From NCBI RefSeq assembly GCF_000515395.1, contig NZ_KI911782.1, forward strand, positions 3,532,606 through 3,596,605: a stretch of DNA of 64,000 nt. The letters are read 5' to 3'. Positions 9,477 through 18,503 of the stretch are shown here, piece by piece. Position numbers and translations under genes: made by a program. This DNA is from Jiangella gansuensis DSM 44835. GTDB taxonomy: Bacteria; Actinomycetota; Actinomycetes; Jiangellales; Jiangellaceae. Below the pieces are notes generated by a model. It worked only from the letters and a program-made list of their open reading frames with translations. It was not told the origin of the DNA and did not search any database. Position 1 is the first letter of the stretch; each line of letters begins with the position of its first letter.

Positions 9477-10856
9477 ATGACCAGTCTCTCCCGGCGCACC
9501 GTGCTCAAGAGCACCGCGGCGTCGGTCCTGGCGGTGGGGGCAGCAGGCAAGCACGTCGACAAGCCCGGCAGGCACGTCGACAAGCCCGGGAGGGGCCGCA
9601 CTCCGCATGGGCCGACCTCGTATCCCATCGACTACCGGACCACCCCAGGCGGTGTGCCGTTCGGCCTGTGGGGCACCATCCCGACCTCGCCGGCGCCGAC
9701 GTTGATCATCCTGTCCGGCACGATCGACCAAGCGTTCTCGGCCAGCTTCCTGGAAGCCGGCGCGATTCTCGCCGATCCGCCGACCAACTACCTGTGCGTG
9801 TCGATCGACCTGCCGTGCCACGGCGCGCACGACTATCCCGACGCCCGCGACGGACTGCGCGGCTGGGCGGATCTCGCGGTCGCTCAACACGACTTCGTCG
9901 CGGACTTCAACGCGCGACTGTCGGAGGTGGTCGACCACCTGGTCGACGAGGAACTGACGGACGAGAACAAGATCGCCGTCTCTGGCACGTCCCGGGGTGG
10001 CTTCCTGGCTCTGCGATACGCCGCCTTCGACCCGAGGATGACGTGCGGCGTCGGCTACGCGCCCGTGACCGACCTCAGGCAGCTGACCGAGTTCGGCATC
10101 GCGGAGTCGGTGCAGTTCGTCGACCAGCTGAGCCTCGAGGCGCACGTCGACCCGTTGGTCGGACGCCCCGTCTTCGTCGTGATCGGGGACCGGGACGTCC
10201 GAGTCGGCACCGACTCGGTGATCCACTTCGCCCGGACGCTCAGCGCCAAGGCGGTCGGCTCGCCCGCCCCGGACGTCCTGAACCCGTCGTTCGAGGACGT
10301 CGACAACGGCTGGCCGCTGTGGTGGACGTTGGACCCACTCCCCAAGACACAGACTGCCGCGCCGAGCACGGCCCAGGCACGCACCGGCACCTACAGCCTG
10401 CGAGTGGAGAACGTGAGCGGAACGTCGGTCGGGGTGCGGACGTCGAAGCTGCCTGCCGAGCCGGGCGCCGACTACACCGCCACGATGTGGGTGCTGACCG
10501 AGAGCGGTACTCCAGCGACGATGTTCCTGGAGTTCTTCAACGCTTCCGGAAGCCGGATCCACTACCAGTTCGTCGCTCCCGCGGCGAGCGGCGGCTGGCA
10601 AGAGGTCAGCGTCGACGCGGCGGCGCCCGCCGAAGCGACGACCTTGGACGTGCTGATCTACGGCGCGGTGTCGGCGGTAGGTGCCTCGTATCACGACGAC
10701 GTCAGCGTGACGAAGAACTCGGGTACGCCGGTCTCGCCCAGTGTGCCAAGCGAAGTGGCGTTGCACGTGCTCTCCGAGCCGCGTGGACATACCACGCCCG
10801 ATGCAGGCGCAGGGCTGGCGGCGACCTGGATCGAGCGGGTGGTCAACGGAACCTGA
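9477..10856 (+). CDS. Tat-exported alpha/beta-hydrolase with C-terminal binding module
   Basis: The 459-residue protein has a Tat signal (LSRRTVLKSTAA). A short linker follows with two copies of the heptad HVDKPGR. Residues about 45-260 form an alpha/beta-hydrolase domain with the nucleophile elbow GTSRGG, as in acetyl-xylan-esterase-like hydrolases, and a likely acid in VIGDRDVRV. From about residue 265 it carries the same module as the two preceding proteins (NPSFEDVDNGWPLWW to YHDDVSVT). It probably removes an acyl or ester group from the substrate handled by its neighbours. The gene follows the second propeller gene by 30 bp, with GAAGGGA before the ATG. Confidence 0.75.
   Translation: MTSLSRRTVLKSTAASVLAVGAAGKHVDKPGRHVDKPGRGRTPHGPTSYPIDYRTTPGGVPFGLWGTIPTSPAPTLIILSGTIDQAFSASFLEAGAILADPPTNYLCVSIDLPCHGAHDYPDARDGLRGWADLAVAQHDFVADFNARLSEVVDHLVDEELTDENKIAVSGTSRGGFLALRYAAFDPRMTCGVGYAPVTDLRQLTEFGIAESVQFVDQLSLEAHVDPLVGRPVFVVIGDRDVRVGTDSVIHFARTLSAKAVGSPAPDVLNPSFEDVDNGWPLWWTLDPLPKTQTAAPSTAQARTGTYSLRVENVSGTSVGVRTSKLPAEPGADYTATMWVLTESGTPATMFLEFFNASGSRIHYQFVAPAASGGWQEVSVDAAAPAEATTLDVLIYGAVSAVGASYHDDVSVTKNSGTPVSPSVPSEVALHVLSEPRGHTTPDAGAGLAATWIERVVNGT
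9551..9592 (+). repeat. 21-bp tandem repeat in linker
   Basis: Two 21-bp units (9551-9571, 9572-9592) differ by one base and encode a duplicated HVDKPGR heptad just after the Tat signal peptide. The repeat lengthens the linker in frame. Confidence 0.85.
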
Positions 10857-10882
10857 CGTACTGAATCGTGACCTGGCCGGTC

Positions 10883-10937
10883 TTGACCCTCGAGGCCGGC
10901 CCACCCTATTCTACCGAATGTGGAATGAAATTCCATG
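10883..10937 (+). promoter_or_regulatory. Promoter with IclR-type operator, site 2
   Basis: A -35 TTGACC (10883-10888) and a -10 TATTCT (10907-10912) are 18 bp apart. The operator TGGAATGAAATTCCA (10921-10935) lies immediately downstream, over the expected transcription start. Its arms TGGAAT and ATTCCA are perfect. It heads the transporter operon that contains the IclR gene itself, which suggests autoregulation. Confidence 0.75.
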
Positions 10938-11016
10938 TACTCGATTCGGCCGTGCCGCGCTCGCTGACCTCGGCATGCCGGAGACGAGTCCGCTTCCTGG
11001 AAAGGGGAAGCCATCC

Positions 11017-12636
11017 ATGATGCGACGGCGCGTGACGAGAGTAGTGGGGGCGCTGGCTGCCCTGGGTCTCATGGCGGCCTGCAGTTCCGCCGCCGACGAC
11101 GACTCGACTGGAGGGTCGGAGTCGGGCGGCGGCGACGAAAAGGTGCTCAACGTCTGGCTGTACCAAGAGCCGCGGCAGCTGAACCCGCTGCTCGGCAAGA
11201 ACGGCCCGGACGAGCAGCTGATGATGTTGGTGTACGACTACCTGTTCGCGGCCACGCCCGAGGGCGAGATCGAGGGCAGCCTGGCCGAGTCCTGGGAGAT
11301 CTCCGACGACGCCACGACGTACACCATCGAGCTCGTCGACACGGTGTGGAGCGACGGCGAACCGTTCACCGCGGATGACGTCGTCTTCAGCTACAGCCTG
11401 CTGGCCGACCCGGCGATCAGCAGCCAGGCTGCCAATCTCGCCGGCATCGTCGGGGTGCAGGAGTACCTCGACGGGACGGCCGAGACCATCGCCGGCCTCC
11501 GGGCCGAGGACGAGCGCACCCTCGTGGTCGAGCTGGCCGAGCCCAACGCCGCCTGGGTCGAGCAGATGTCGACGTCGCATTTCGTCATCCCGGAGCACAT
11601 CCTGGGGGAGGTGCCCAAGGACCAGATCCTGGAGCATGAGTTCTTCAACGCGCCGACCGTGGCGATCGGCCCGTTCACCTTCGTCGACTGGCAGCAGGGT
11701 CAGTACGTCGAGTTGGAGAAGAACGACCAGTACCGCGCGGACGTCGGCATTGACCGCATGTTCATGGTGCAGGCGAACTCCGACGTCGCGACCGCCCAGT
11801 TGGAGACCGGCGACCTCGACCTCGCGTTCGCCTCGCCCACCGACGTCGACCGGCTGAAGCAGGTCGAGGGCCTGGTGGTCCAGGAGGCGCCCGGTATCGG
11901 CCAGATCAGGCTAGCCGCCGCCACCGACAGCGACCTGCTGGGCGACAAGCGGGTCCGGCAGGCGATCATGTACGGCATCGACCGCCAGGGCATCGTCGAT
12001 CAGGCGCTCGGCGGCTACGGCGAGGTCTACGACATCCCGTTCATCGGACCCGACTGGGCTGTCCCGGGTGATCTGGGCACCTACGATTACAACCCGGAGA
12101 AGGCCAAGGAGCTGCTGGCCGAAGCCGGCTGGGTGCCGGGGACGACAGTCCGGTTGAACATCATCCCGGGCACCCGCGACCGCGACACGACGGCCGAGAT
12201 CATCCAGGGTCAGCTGGGCGAGATCGGCATGGACATCCAAATCCAGCAGATGGAGGCCGGGCCGTTCGTCGACGCCTTGAACGCCCGCGACGCCGACCTT
12301 GCGCTCCACGGTGGCGGCATCCAGCACATCCACCCCAACCTGGAGGCGATCATCCACCTGTGCTCGACGGCTAAGCCCAACGGGCCGAACAACGCGGCGT
12401 ACTGCAACCCGGAGGTCGACCGGCTCTTCACCGAGGGTCGGGCCACCACCGACCCGGATGAACGAGCGACGATCTACCAGGAACTCAGCCGTATTCTGTT
12501 CGACGAGGTTCCCAACATCTGGCTGTACTCGCCGGAGCTGGTCTGGGTGTACACCGATCGACTGCAAGGCTTCGAGCCGATCGGTGACTTCGCGACGGCC
12601 TTCTGGAACGCCGCGGAGTGGAAGCTCAGCGACTGA
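11017..12636 (+). CDS. ABC transporter substrate-binding lipoprotein, peptide/oligosaccharide family (SBP_bac_5)
   Basis: The 539-residue protein has a lipoprotein signal (LGLMAAC, lipidated Cys near residue 22) and the family 5 solute-binding fold. Typical segments are WLYQEPRQLNPLLGKNG at the mature N-terminus, AESWEISDDATTYTIEL, and DKRVRQAIMYGIDRQGIVD. The start at 11017 follows AAAGGGGA; a longer upstream frame has no ribosome site and runs through the operator. Family 5 proteins bind peptides but also glycosides, so the ligand cannot be read from the sequence. The permease and ATPase genes follow in order. Confidence 0.9.
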   Translation: MMRRRVTRVVGALAALGLMAACSSAADDDSTGGSESGGGDEKVLNVWLYQEPRQLNPLLGKNGPDEQLMMLVYDYLFAATPEGEIEGSLAESWEISDDATTYTIELVDTVWSDGEPFTADDVVFSYSLLADPAISSQAANLAGIVGVQEYLDGTAETIAGLRAEDERTLVVELAEPNAAWVEQMSTSHFVIPEHILGEVPKDQILEHEFFNAPTVAIGPFTFVDWQQGQYVELEKNDQYRADVGIDRMFMVQANSDVATAQLETGDLDLAFASPTDVDRLKQVEGLVVQEAPGIGQIRLAAATDSDLLGDKRVRQAIMYGIDRQGIVDQALGGYGEVYDIPFIGPDWAVPGDLGTYDYNPEKAKELLAEAGWVPGTTVRLNIIPGTRDRDTTAEIIQGQLGEIGMDIQIQQMEAGPFVDALNARDADLALHGGGIQHIHPNLEAIIHLCSTAKPNGPNNAAYCNPEVDRLFTEGRATTDPDERATIYQELSRILFDEVPNIWLYSPELVWVYTDRLQGFEPIGDFATAFWNAAEWKLSD

Positions 12637-12645
12637 CCGCGGCCT

Positions 12646-12681
12646 GACGGGCGCGGCAGGCCGACCCGCGCCGCGCCCGTC
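12646..12681 (+). terminator. Intra-operon hairpin after binding-protein gene
   Basis: A 12-bp GC-rich inverted repeat (12646-12657 and 12670-12681, 12-nt loop) lies 9 bp after the binding-protein stop. In many ABC operons such a hairpin protects the upstream message or partly terminates, giving excess binding protein over permease. A short direct repeat (GACCGGCATCCGCT at 12717, GACCGACATCCGCT at 12735) lies between it and the permease gene. Confidence 0.65.
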
Positions 12682-12762
12682 TCTTGTGACCGGTCCCCTG
12701 GCCCGGGCTCCTGTCTGACCGGCATCCGCTATTCGACCGACATCCGCTCGAGGGGAGAACCA

Positions 12763-13725
12763 GTGGTCACGTATGTGGTCAAGCGCCTGTTGCTGGCGAT
12801 CCCGGTGCTCGTCGGCGTCTCCATCCTGATCTTCGCCCTCGTCCGGCTGGCACCCGGCGATCCGGTGGAGATGATGATGAACCCCGAGCAGGCCATGACG
12901 GGCGGCGATGCCTATCTGGAGGCCAGGCGTGCCGAACTCGGTCTCGACCGCCCACTGCCGTTCCAGTACCTGGCGTGGGTACAGGAGGCGCTGCGGGGAG
13001 ACCTCGGATTCTCTTACGTCAACCGGCGGCCGGTGACCGAACTCATCGGTGAGCGCATCGGCCCGACCGTGCGGCTGATGGTGGCCGCGCTGCTGGTCGC
13101 GGTTGTCGTCGGGCTCGTCGTCGGCGTGATCGCGGCCGTCCGGCAGAACACCTGGGTCGACTATGTGGCGAGCATCTTCGCCGTGTCGGCCATCTCCGTT
13201 CCCAGCTTCTTCCTGGGACTGGCGGCCATCTACGTCTTCGCGCTCGTACTCGGTGTGCTGCCGCCGTCGGGGATGCAGCCGAGGGGCGGCGGGGCGAGCT
13301 TGCTCGACCAGCTGCGATATCTGCTGATGCCCGCGCTCATTTTGGGACTCAGCATTGCCGGGCCGCTGGTGCGATACGTCCGCGCCGGCATGCTCGATGT
13401 GCTGTCCCAGGACTACCTGCGTACCGCGAACGCGAAGGGCATCTCGTCACGTCGGATCCTGACCAGGCACGCGTTGCGCAACGCGCTGATCCCGCTGATC
13501 ACCGTCGTCACCATCATGATTCCCGTGCTGTTCGCCGGGGCGGTGGTGGTGGAGAACGTCTTCTCCTGGCCGGGTATGGGCTCGCTGATGCTCAATGCGA
13601 TCTCCAGCCGCGACTATCCCGTCCTTGTCGGCTTCACTCTGGTGGTGGCCTTGCTCGTGGTGCTGTGCAATCTGCTGGCTGACGTGCTGTACGCCGTCGT
13701 TGACCCCAGGATCAGGTACACATGA
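12763..13725 (+). CDS. ABC transporter permease, DppB/OppB type
   Basis: The 320-residue integral membrane protein starts at a GTG preceded by AGGGGAG. It has the family N-terminus (VVKRLLLAIPVLVGVSILIF), about six membrane segments, and the EAA-like loop (YLRTANAKGISSRRIL) that docks on the ATPase. It ends with FSWPGMGSLMLNAISSRDYP and DPRIRYT, typical of this family. It should form the channel with the next gene product. Its stop overlaps the next start as ATGA. Confidence 0.92.
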   Translation: MVTYVVKRLLLAIPVLVGVSILIFALVRLAPGDPVEMMMNPEQAMTGGDAYLEARRAELGLDRPLPFQYLAWVQEALRGDLGFSYVNRRPVTELIGERIGPTVRLMVAALLVAVVVGLVVGVIAAVRQNTWVDYVASIFAVSAISVPSFFLGLAAIYVFALVLGVLPPSGMQPRGGGASLLDQLRYLLMPALILGLSIAGPLVRYVRAGMLDVLSQDYLRTANAKGISSRRILTRHALRNALIPLITVVTIMIPVLFAGAVVVENVFSWPGMGSLMLNAISSRDYPVLVGFTLVVALLVVLCNLLADVLYAVVDPRIRYT

Positions 13726-14654
13726 CGGCGCCCGATCCCGTGCTCACCGACCCGCCGGAGCCGGTGGCGGTAGCCACAACACCGGGGACAGCTCGGCTCG
13801 GTACCCGCTCGCCCCGGCAGCTCGCCTGGCGCCGGTTCCGCCGGAACCGGCTGGCGATGGCGGGGGCGTTCGTACTGGTCGTCGTAGCCGTGATGGCCAT
13901 TTCGGCTCCGTTACTGTCGGTGCACGACCCCAACGCGGTGAGCCTCGCCGCGTATCGGCAACCGCCCAGCGGCGAGCACTGGCTGGGCACCGACTCCGCC
14001 GGCCGCGACGTGCTCGCGCGCATCCTCCATGGCGGCAGGGTCTCACTGGCCGTCGGGCTGGTGGCCGCACTGACCGCTGTGACGCTGGGCATGCTGGTGG
14101 GGGCGGTAGCCGGGCTGCGCGGCGGCGCGGTCGACGCGACCCTGATGCGGGTGACCGATATCGTGCTGTCGTTCCCGTCGCTGCTGGTGGTGCTGGTGGT
14201 GGTCGCAATGATTGGGCCGAGCATGGGAACGATCATCCTGGCGATCGGCCTTTTCGAGTGGCCGACGTCGGCGCGCATCGTCCGGGCGATGACGTTGTCG
14301 ATCCGGGAGCAGGAGTTCGTCCACGCGTCGCGCAACTTCGGCAGCACCTCGAGGCACGTGCTGTTCCGGCACGTCGTCCCGTCGGTCATCCCGCCGCTGA
14401 CGGTGGCCGGAACGGTGCTGGTGGCCCAGGCGATCATGCTCGAGGCGGCGCTGTCGTTCCTCGGGCTCGGTGTGCCGCCCCCACAGGCCAGCTGGGGTGG
14501 CATGCTCTTCGATGCACAGTCGCTGACGATTCTCAAGGACATGCCCTGGTTGTGGATTCCGCCCGGTGTGGCGATCGCGGTGACCGTCATGGCCGTCAAC
14601 TTCGTCGGCGACGGTCTGCGAGACGCTCACGACCCACGACACCGGATCCGATGA
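13722..14654 (+). CDS. ABC transporter permease, DppC/OppC type
   Basis: The 310-residue partner permease has an N-terminal cytoplasmic tail, FRRNRLAMAGAFVLVVVAVM as the first membrane segment, the conserved GTDSAGRDVLARILHGGRVSL, and an EAA loop (FVHASRNFGSTSRHVLFRHV). It ends in the usual MAVNFVGDGLRDAHDPR. It overlaps the DppB-type gene by 4 bp and is followed 31 bp later by the regulator gene. Confidence 0.92.
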   Translation: MTAPDPVLTDPPEPVAVATTPGTARLGTRSPRQLAWRRFRRNRLAMAGAFVLVVVAVMAISAPLLSVHDPNAVSLAAYRQPPSGEHWLGTDSAGRDVLARILHGGRVSLAVGLVAALTAVTLGMLVGAVAGLRGGAVDATLMRVTDIVLSFPSLLVVLVVVAMIGPSMGTIILAIGLFEWPTSARIVRAMTLSIREQEFVHASRNFGSTSRHVLFRHVVPSVIPPLTVAGTVLVAQAIMLEAALSFLGLGVPPPQASWGGMLFDAQSLTILKDMPWLWIPPGVAIAVTVMAVNFVGDGLRDAHDPRHRIR

Positions 14655-14685
14655 TCATGGTGCACGTTATGAAGAAAGGACCGAT

Positions 14686-15519
14686 ATGGCCGAGTCGCAA
14701 CAGGAGGAGCGCCCGCACTACCACTCGCACGCGCTCTCACGCGGCCTGCAGCTGGTCAGGATCATCGTCGAGGCCGACGGGCCGGTGACGTTGGCCGAGC
14801 TCCACGATGCGACCGAGCTGCCCAAGAGCACGCTGGTGCGGCTGCTGTCGGTCCTGGAGGGCGAGGACTACGTGATCCGGGTCGACGAGCGGCCGGGGTT
14901 CACGCTCGGTCACGGCGTGTTGCCCATCGTCACGGCGTATCTGGCCAGTGGCAGCCTGACCGACGTCATCCGGCCGTACGTCCGCAAGCTGGCGCAGCAC
15001 ATCGGCTGGACGGCGAACTTCGGGGTGCTGGACGACCCGGGCAACGTCTACCACCTGTGCGTCGAGTACCCGGATCGGCCGTTGCGGTTCATGGCGGCCG
15101 AAGGCAGCCTGGCAGAGGCGTACTGCTCGGGACTGGGCAAGGCACTGCTCGCCGAGCTCGACGACGCCGAACTGCCGCAGCACGTGCCGCAGGAGCCGTT
15201 CCCGGCGTTGACCGACCACACCATCACGACCGTGGCCGGGCTGCGCTCGGAGCTGGACAGGATCCGCGCCCGGGGCTACGCGGTCGACGACGAGGAGAAC
15301 GCCCGCGGTCTGCGCTGCGTGTCGGTGGTCGTCCGTTCCGACGAGCAGGTTTTCGGCGCGCTGAGCGTGTCCGGCGCGGCTGGTGAGCTGGCCCGGGATC
15401 GTGAGAACGAGCTGGCCGAACAGCTGAGGCAGGTGGCCGACGAGCTGACCGGCGATCCTCGGTTGCGGTCGGCGCTCGCGCTGCTGGCGAAGGGGGAGGG
15501 CTCCCGTGTCAGACGTTGA
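14686..15519 (+). CDS. IclR-family transcriptional regulator
   Basis: The 277-residue protein has the IclR layout. An N-terminal winged helix-turn-helix lies at about residues 15-75 (SRGLQLVRIIVEADGPVTLA, then ELPKSTLVRLLSVLE). A ligand-binding domain lies at about 95-265, with the signature YCSGLGKALLAEL, GYAVDDEENARGLRCVSVVV and GALSVSG. It sits inside the ABC transporter operon, between the permeases and the ATPases, and its end overlaps the next gene by 14 bp. Four palindromes TGGAA-N5-TTCCA in the surrounding 27 kb match the operator form known for E. coli IclR. It is therefore the likely controller, probably a repressor released by a pathway metabolite. Confidence 0.92.
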   Translation: MAESQQEERPHYHSHALSRGLQLVRIIVEADGPVTLAELHDATELPKSTLVRLLSVLEGEDYVIRVDERPGFTLGHGVLPIVTAYLASGSLTDVIRPYVRKLAQHIGWTANFGVLDDPGNVYHLCVEYPDRPLRFMAAEGSLAEAYCSGLGKALLAELDDAELPQHVPQEPFPALTDHTITTVAGLRSELDRIRARGYAVDDEENARGLRCVSVVVRSDEQVFGALSVSGAAGELARDRENELAEQLRQVADELTGDPRLRSALALLAKGEGSRVRR

Positions 15520-16537
15520 CGAACCGCTGCTGCGCATCCGTGACCTGGTGGTCCGGTTCGCCACCGAGGACGGTCCCCTGACCGCCGTCGACGGGGTGAG
15601 TATCGAGGCTCGGCCCGGTGAGGTCGTGGGCATTGTGGGGGAGTCCGGCTCCGGCAAGTCCGTCACGGTCATGTCGATCCTGGGCCTCTTGCCCGGCTCG
15701 GCGTCTGTCGACGGCGGCTCGATCGAGTGGCGTGGGACGGATCTCGCCGGGCTGCCCGCGCGAGCGATGCGCCGGATCAAGGGCCGCGACATCGCAGTCG
15801 TCTTCCAGGACCCGATGACGTCGCTCAATCCCGTGCTGACCGTCGGGTGGCAGCTGCGCGAGGCCGTCCGGGCACACCAGCCGGAGTTGAGCCGCCCCGA
15901 AGTGGCACAGCGTGCGGTCGAGCTGCTGGAAGCCGTCGGGGTGCCGGACGCGCGCACCCGGGTCCGGCAATTCCCGCATCAGTTCTCCGGCGGGATGCGG
16001 CAGCGGGCGATGATCGCGATGGCGGTGGCCAACCAGCCGGCGCTGCTCATCGCCGACGAGCCGACGACCGCCCTCGACGTCACGGTGCAGGCCCAGGTGC
16101 TGCGCGTGCTGACCGATCCGAACGTCCGGGCGGACGCGGCGATGCTGCTGGTCACGCACGATCTCGGTCTGGTGGCCGAGCGGGCCCATCGAGTGGTGGT
16201 CATGTACGGGGGGCGAGTCGTGGAGTCCGGAGATGTACGCGAGATCTTCCGTCGTCCTCGGCATCCGTACACGGTGGCGCTGCTGCGAAGCCTGCCTCGG
16301 CTGGACGACCGCGTGGACCGGCTGGCGAGCATCCCCGGTGCGCCGCCCGGCCTGGCCGACCGTCCGCCGGGCTGCCCGTTCGAGCCTCGGTGCTGGCTCG
16401 GCAACGGCCGGCCGGAGTGTGTCACGACCGTGCCGCCGCTGCTGGAGGTCGGCGTCCGGCACCACAGTGCATGCCACTTCGTCGACGAGCTGGAGGCGGG
16501 CGCCGAGCCTATGGTCGGTTCCGGAGTGCGGTCGTGA
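15506..16537 (+). CDS. ABC transporter ATPase, DppD/OppD type
   Basis: The 343-residue ATPase shows Walker A GESGSGKS, Q-loop VFQDPMTSLNP, signature FSGGMRQR, Walker B LLIADEPTTALD and the H-loop VTHDL. The C-terminal oligopeptide/dipeptide domain has the cysteine pattern CPFEPRCWLGNGRPEC, which in this family can bind a [4Fe-4S] cluster. The start is a GTG inside the end of the IclR gene, preceded by GGGGGAGGG, so the two are probably translationally coupled. Confidence 0.92.
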   Translation: MSDVDEPLLRIRDLVVRFATEDGPLTAVDGVSIEARPGEVVGIVGESGSGKSVTVMSILGLLPGSASVDGGSIEWRGTDLAGLPARAMRRIKGRDIAVVFQDPMTSLNPVLTVGWQLREAVRAHQPELSRPEVAQRAVELLEAVGVPDARTRVRQFPHQFSGGMRQRAMIAMAVANQPALLIADEPTTALDVTVQAQVLRVLTDPNVRADAAMLLVTHDLGLVAERAHRVVVMYGGRVVESGDVREIFRRPRHPYTVALLRSLPRLDDRVDRLASIPGAPPGLADRPPGCPFEPRCWLGNGRPECVTTVPPLLEVGVRHHSACHFVDELEAGAEPMVGSGVRS

Positions 16538-17541
16538 CCGGCGCGGACGTGCTGCGCCTGGAGGGGCTGAAGGTGCACTTCCCGATCCAGAGCCAGATCC
16601 TACGCCGGCGCCAGGGGACGGTGTACGCCGTCGACGGCGTGGACCTCTCCTTGCACCAGGGCGAGACGCTGGGGCTGGTAGGGGAGTCCGGCTGCGGAAA
16701 GTCGACCCTCGGCCGGACCATCATGCGCATGTACGACGCCTCGGCCGGTCGGGTGCTGTTCCAGGGCCAGGATGTGACGGCGCTGGCCGGTGCGCAGCTG
16801 CGTGAGTACCGCCGGAAGGTGCAGCTGATCTTCCAGGATCCGTACATGTCGCTGAACCCGCGGATGACGGTCCGCGAGGTGGTGACCGAGCCGCTGGTGG
16901 TCCAGCAGATCGGCACGCCCCGGGAGCGGGCGAAGGTCGTCGACGACGCGCTGGAACAGGTCGGCCTGTTGCCCGAGCACGCCACCCGCTACCCGCACGA
17001 GTTCTCCGGTGGTCAGCGACAGCGCATCGGCATCGCTCGTGCGCTGACGCTGCAGCCAGAGGTGCTGGTACTGGACGAGCCGGTGTCGGCGCTGGACGTC
17101 TCGATCCAGGCGCAGGTGGTGAACCTCCTGACGGACCTGCAGGAGCGGCTGGGCATCGCGTTCCTGTTCATCGCCCACGACCTGTCGGTGGTGAAGCACA
17201 TCAGCGACCGGGTGGCGGTCATGTACCTGGGCCGGATCGTCGAGGAGGGGCCGACCGAGCAAGTGTTCGCCGCGCCCACTCACCCCTACACACAGGCGCT
17301 GCTGTCGGCGGTACCGCTGCCCGACCCGGACGGCCGGGGGCGGCGGGAGGAGATCGTCCTGGAGGGCGACGTGCCCAACCCGGCTGCGCCGCCGTCGGGC
17401 TGCCGCTTCCGCACCCGGTGCTGGAAGGCGACCGAGCGGTGCGCCGCCGAAGAGCCCTTGCTGATCGAACACGGTGACGCCGGCCGAAGCGCCTGTCACT
17501 ACGCGGAGGGACGCGACATGCTGCAGTTGAGTGCCCGATGA
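16534..17541 (+). CDS. ABC transporter ATPase, DppF/OppF type
   Basis: The 335-residue partner ATPase starts at GTG 16534, overlapping the previous stop as GTGA. Motifs are Walker A GESGCGKST, Q-loop IFQDPYMSLNPRMTV, signature FSGGQRQR, Walker B VLVLDEPVSALD and H-loop IAHDLSVV. It ends with the family C-terminal extension (GCRFRTRCWKATERC). With the DppD-type protein it would form a heterodimer driving uptake. Confidence 0.92.
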   Translation: MTGADVLRLEGLKVHFPIQSQILRRRQGTVYAVDGVDLSLHQGETLGLVGESGCGKSTLGRTIMRMYDASAGRVLFQGQDVTALAGAQLREYRRKVQLIFQDPYMSLNPRMTVREVVTEPLVVQQIGTPRERAKVVDDALEQVGLLPEHATRYPHEFSGGQRQRIGIARALTLQPEVLVLDEPVSALDVSIQAQVVNLLTDLQERLGIAFLFIAHDLSVVKHISDRVAVMYLGRIVEEGPTEQVFAAPTHPYTQALLSAVPLPDPDGRGRREEIVLEGDVPNPAAPPSGCRFRTRCWKATERCAAEEPLLIEHGDAGRSACHYAEGRDMLQLSAR

Positions 17542-18503
17542 CCGACGACGCTCGCTTTCCCCGTACCGTGCTGGCCGCCTGCTGCGTGCCGTGGGACCAG
17601 GCTGGCCAGCTCGCTGACCATGTGTTCCGTGACTCGATTGCCGGCCTGGTGCGCGAGGGCTTCGGCGACCTCTACGTGTTCGGCACGGCCGGCGAGGGCC
17701 ACGCGGTGGACGAGCCGCGCTTCGACCAGGTGGTGGACGTCTTCGCCGACGAGGCGCGTCGGCACGGCGTCGAACCCATGGTCGGCCTGATCAGCCTGTC
17801 GTTGCCCACGGTGATCGACCGGATCGAGCGCTGTCTGATCCGCGGCATCCGGTCGTTCCAGCTGTCCCTGCCGTCGTGGGGCGCCCTCAACGACGTCGAG
17901 CTGGCCAGCTTCTTCGCCGAGACGTGCGGGAGGTTCCCGAACGCGGACTTCCTGCACTACAACCTGGCCAGATCCGGACGGATGCTGACGCCGGACGACT
18001 ACGCCACGCTGGCGGCCCGGCATCCGAACCTGGTGGCCGTCAAGCACACCCGGGCCGACTACCCGACCGTGCACCGCCTATTCGCCCAGACTCCGTCGAT
18101 CCGCCATTTCTTCACCGAGTCGACGTACAGCTACGCCAGTCTGGTCGGGCCGGCGGGCTTCCTCGTGTCCGTCGCGTCCGTGAATCCGCGGCGGGCACGA
18201 GAGTTCTTCGACGCCGGGGTGGCTCGGGATGTGGCGGCGCTGATGGCGATGTGTGCCGAGCTGGTCGGGATGAGCGGCGAGCTGCGCCGGGCGGTAGGGC
18301 CGGGCCCGCACATCGACGGGGCGTTCGACAAGGTCTTCGCCAAGGTCCACGACCCCGAGTTTCCGCTGCGGCTGCTGCCGCCATACCAGGGCTCGACGGA
18401 CGAAGCGTACAAGTCCTTCCTCGAGGCGCTGAACGAGCACTACCCTCAGTGGGTCCGTCGGCGGGACAGCGACCACCCCCGTGCGCTCAGAAGTACGTGC
18501 TGA
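17538..18503 (+). CDS. Dihydrodipicolinate synthase (DapA/NanA) family aldolase
   Basis: The 321-residue TIM-barrel protein has the family features FGTAGEGHAV (the GTxGE loop), a tyrosine in LHYNLARSGR, and the Schiff-base lysine in NLVAVKHTRADY. Family members cleave or form 2-keto-3-deoxy acids, releasing pyruvate. It overlaps the ATPase gene as ATGA and ends the transporter operon. Cleavage of a ketodeoxy acid made by the enolase-superfamily enzyme at about 30-31 kb is my inference. It is not the lysine-biosynthesis enzyme by context. Its last 17 bp overlap the convergent PLP-enzyme gene. Confidence 0.85.
   Translation: MTDDARFPRTVLAACCVPWDQAGQLADHVFRDSIAGLVREGFGDLYVFGTAGEGHAVDEPRFDQVVDVFADEARRHGVEPMVGLISLSLPTVIDRIERCLIRGIRSFQLSLPSWGALNDVELASFFAETCGRFPNADFLHYNLARSGRMLTPDDYATLAARHPNLVAVKHTRADYPTVHRLFAQTPSIRHFFTESTYSYASLVGPAGFLVSVASVNPRRAREFFDAGVARDVAALMAMCAELVGMSGELRRAVGPGPHIDGAFDKVFAKVHDPEFPLRLLPPYQGSTDEAYKSFLEALNEHYPQWVRRRDSDHPRALRSTC

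Noticed and set aside
10741-11016. Longer N-terminus for the peptide-type binding protein
   Set aside because: It would place the operator and promoter inside the gene and bury the lipoprotein signal. A good ribosome site precedes 11017.
17538-18503. Assignment as dapA of lysine biosynthesis
   Set aside because: The family matches, but the gene is coupled to an importer operon under IclR-type control, and active-site surroundings (LHYNLARSGR) differ from usual DapA.
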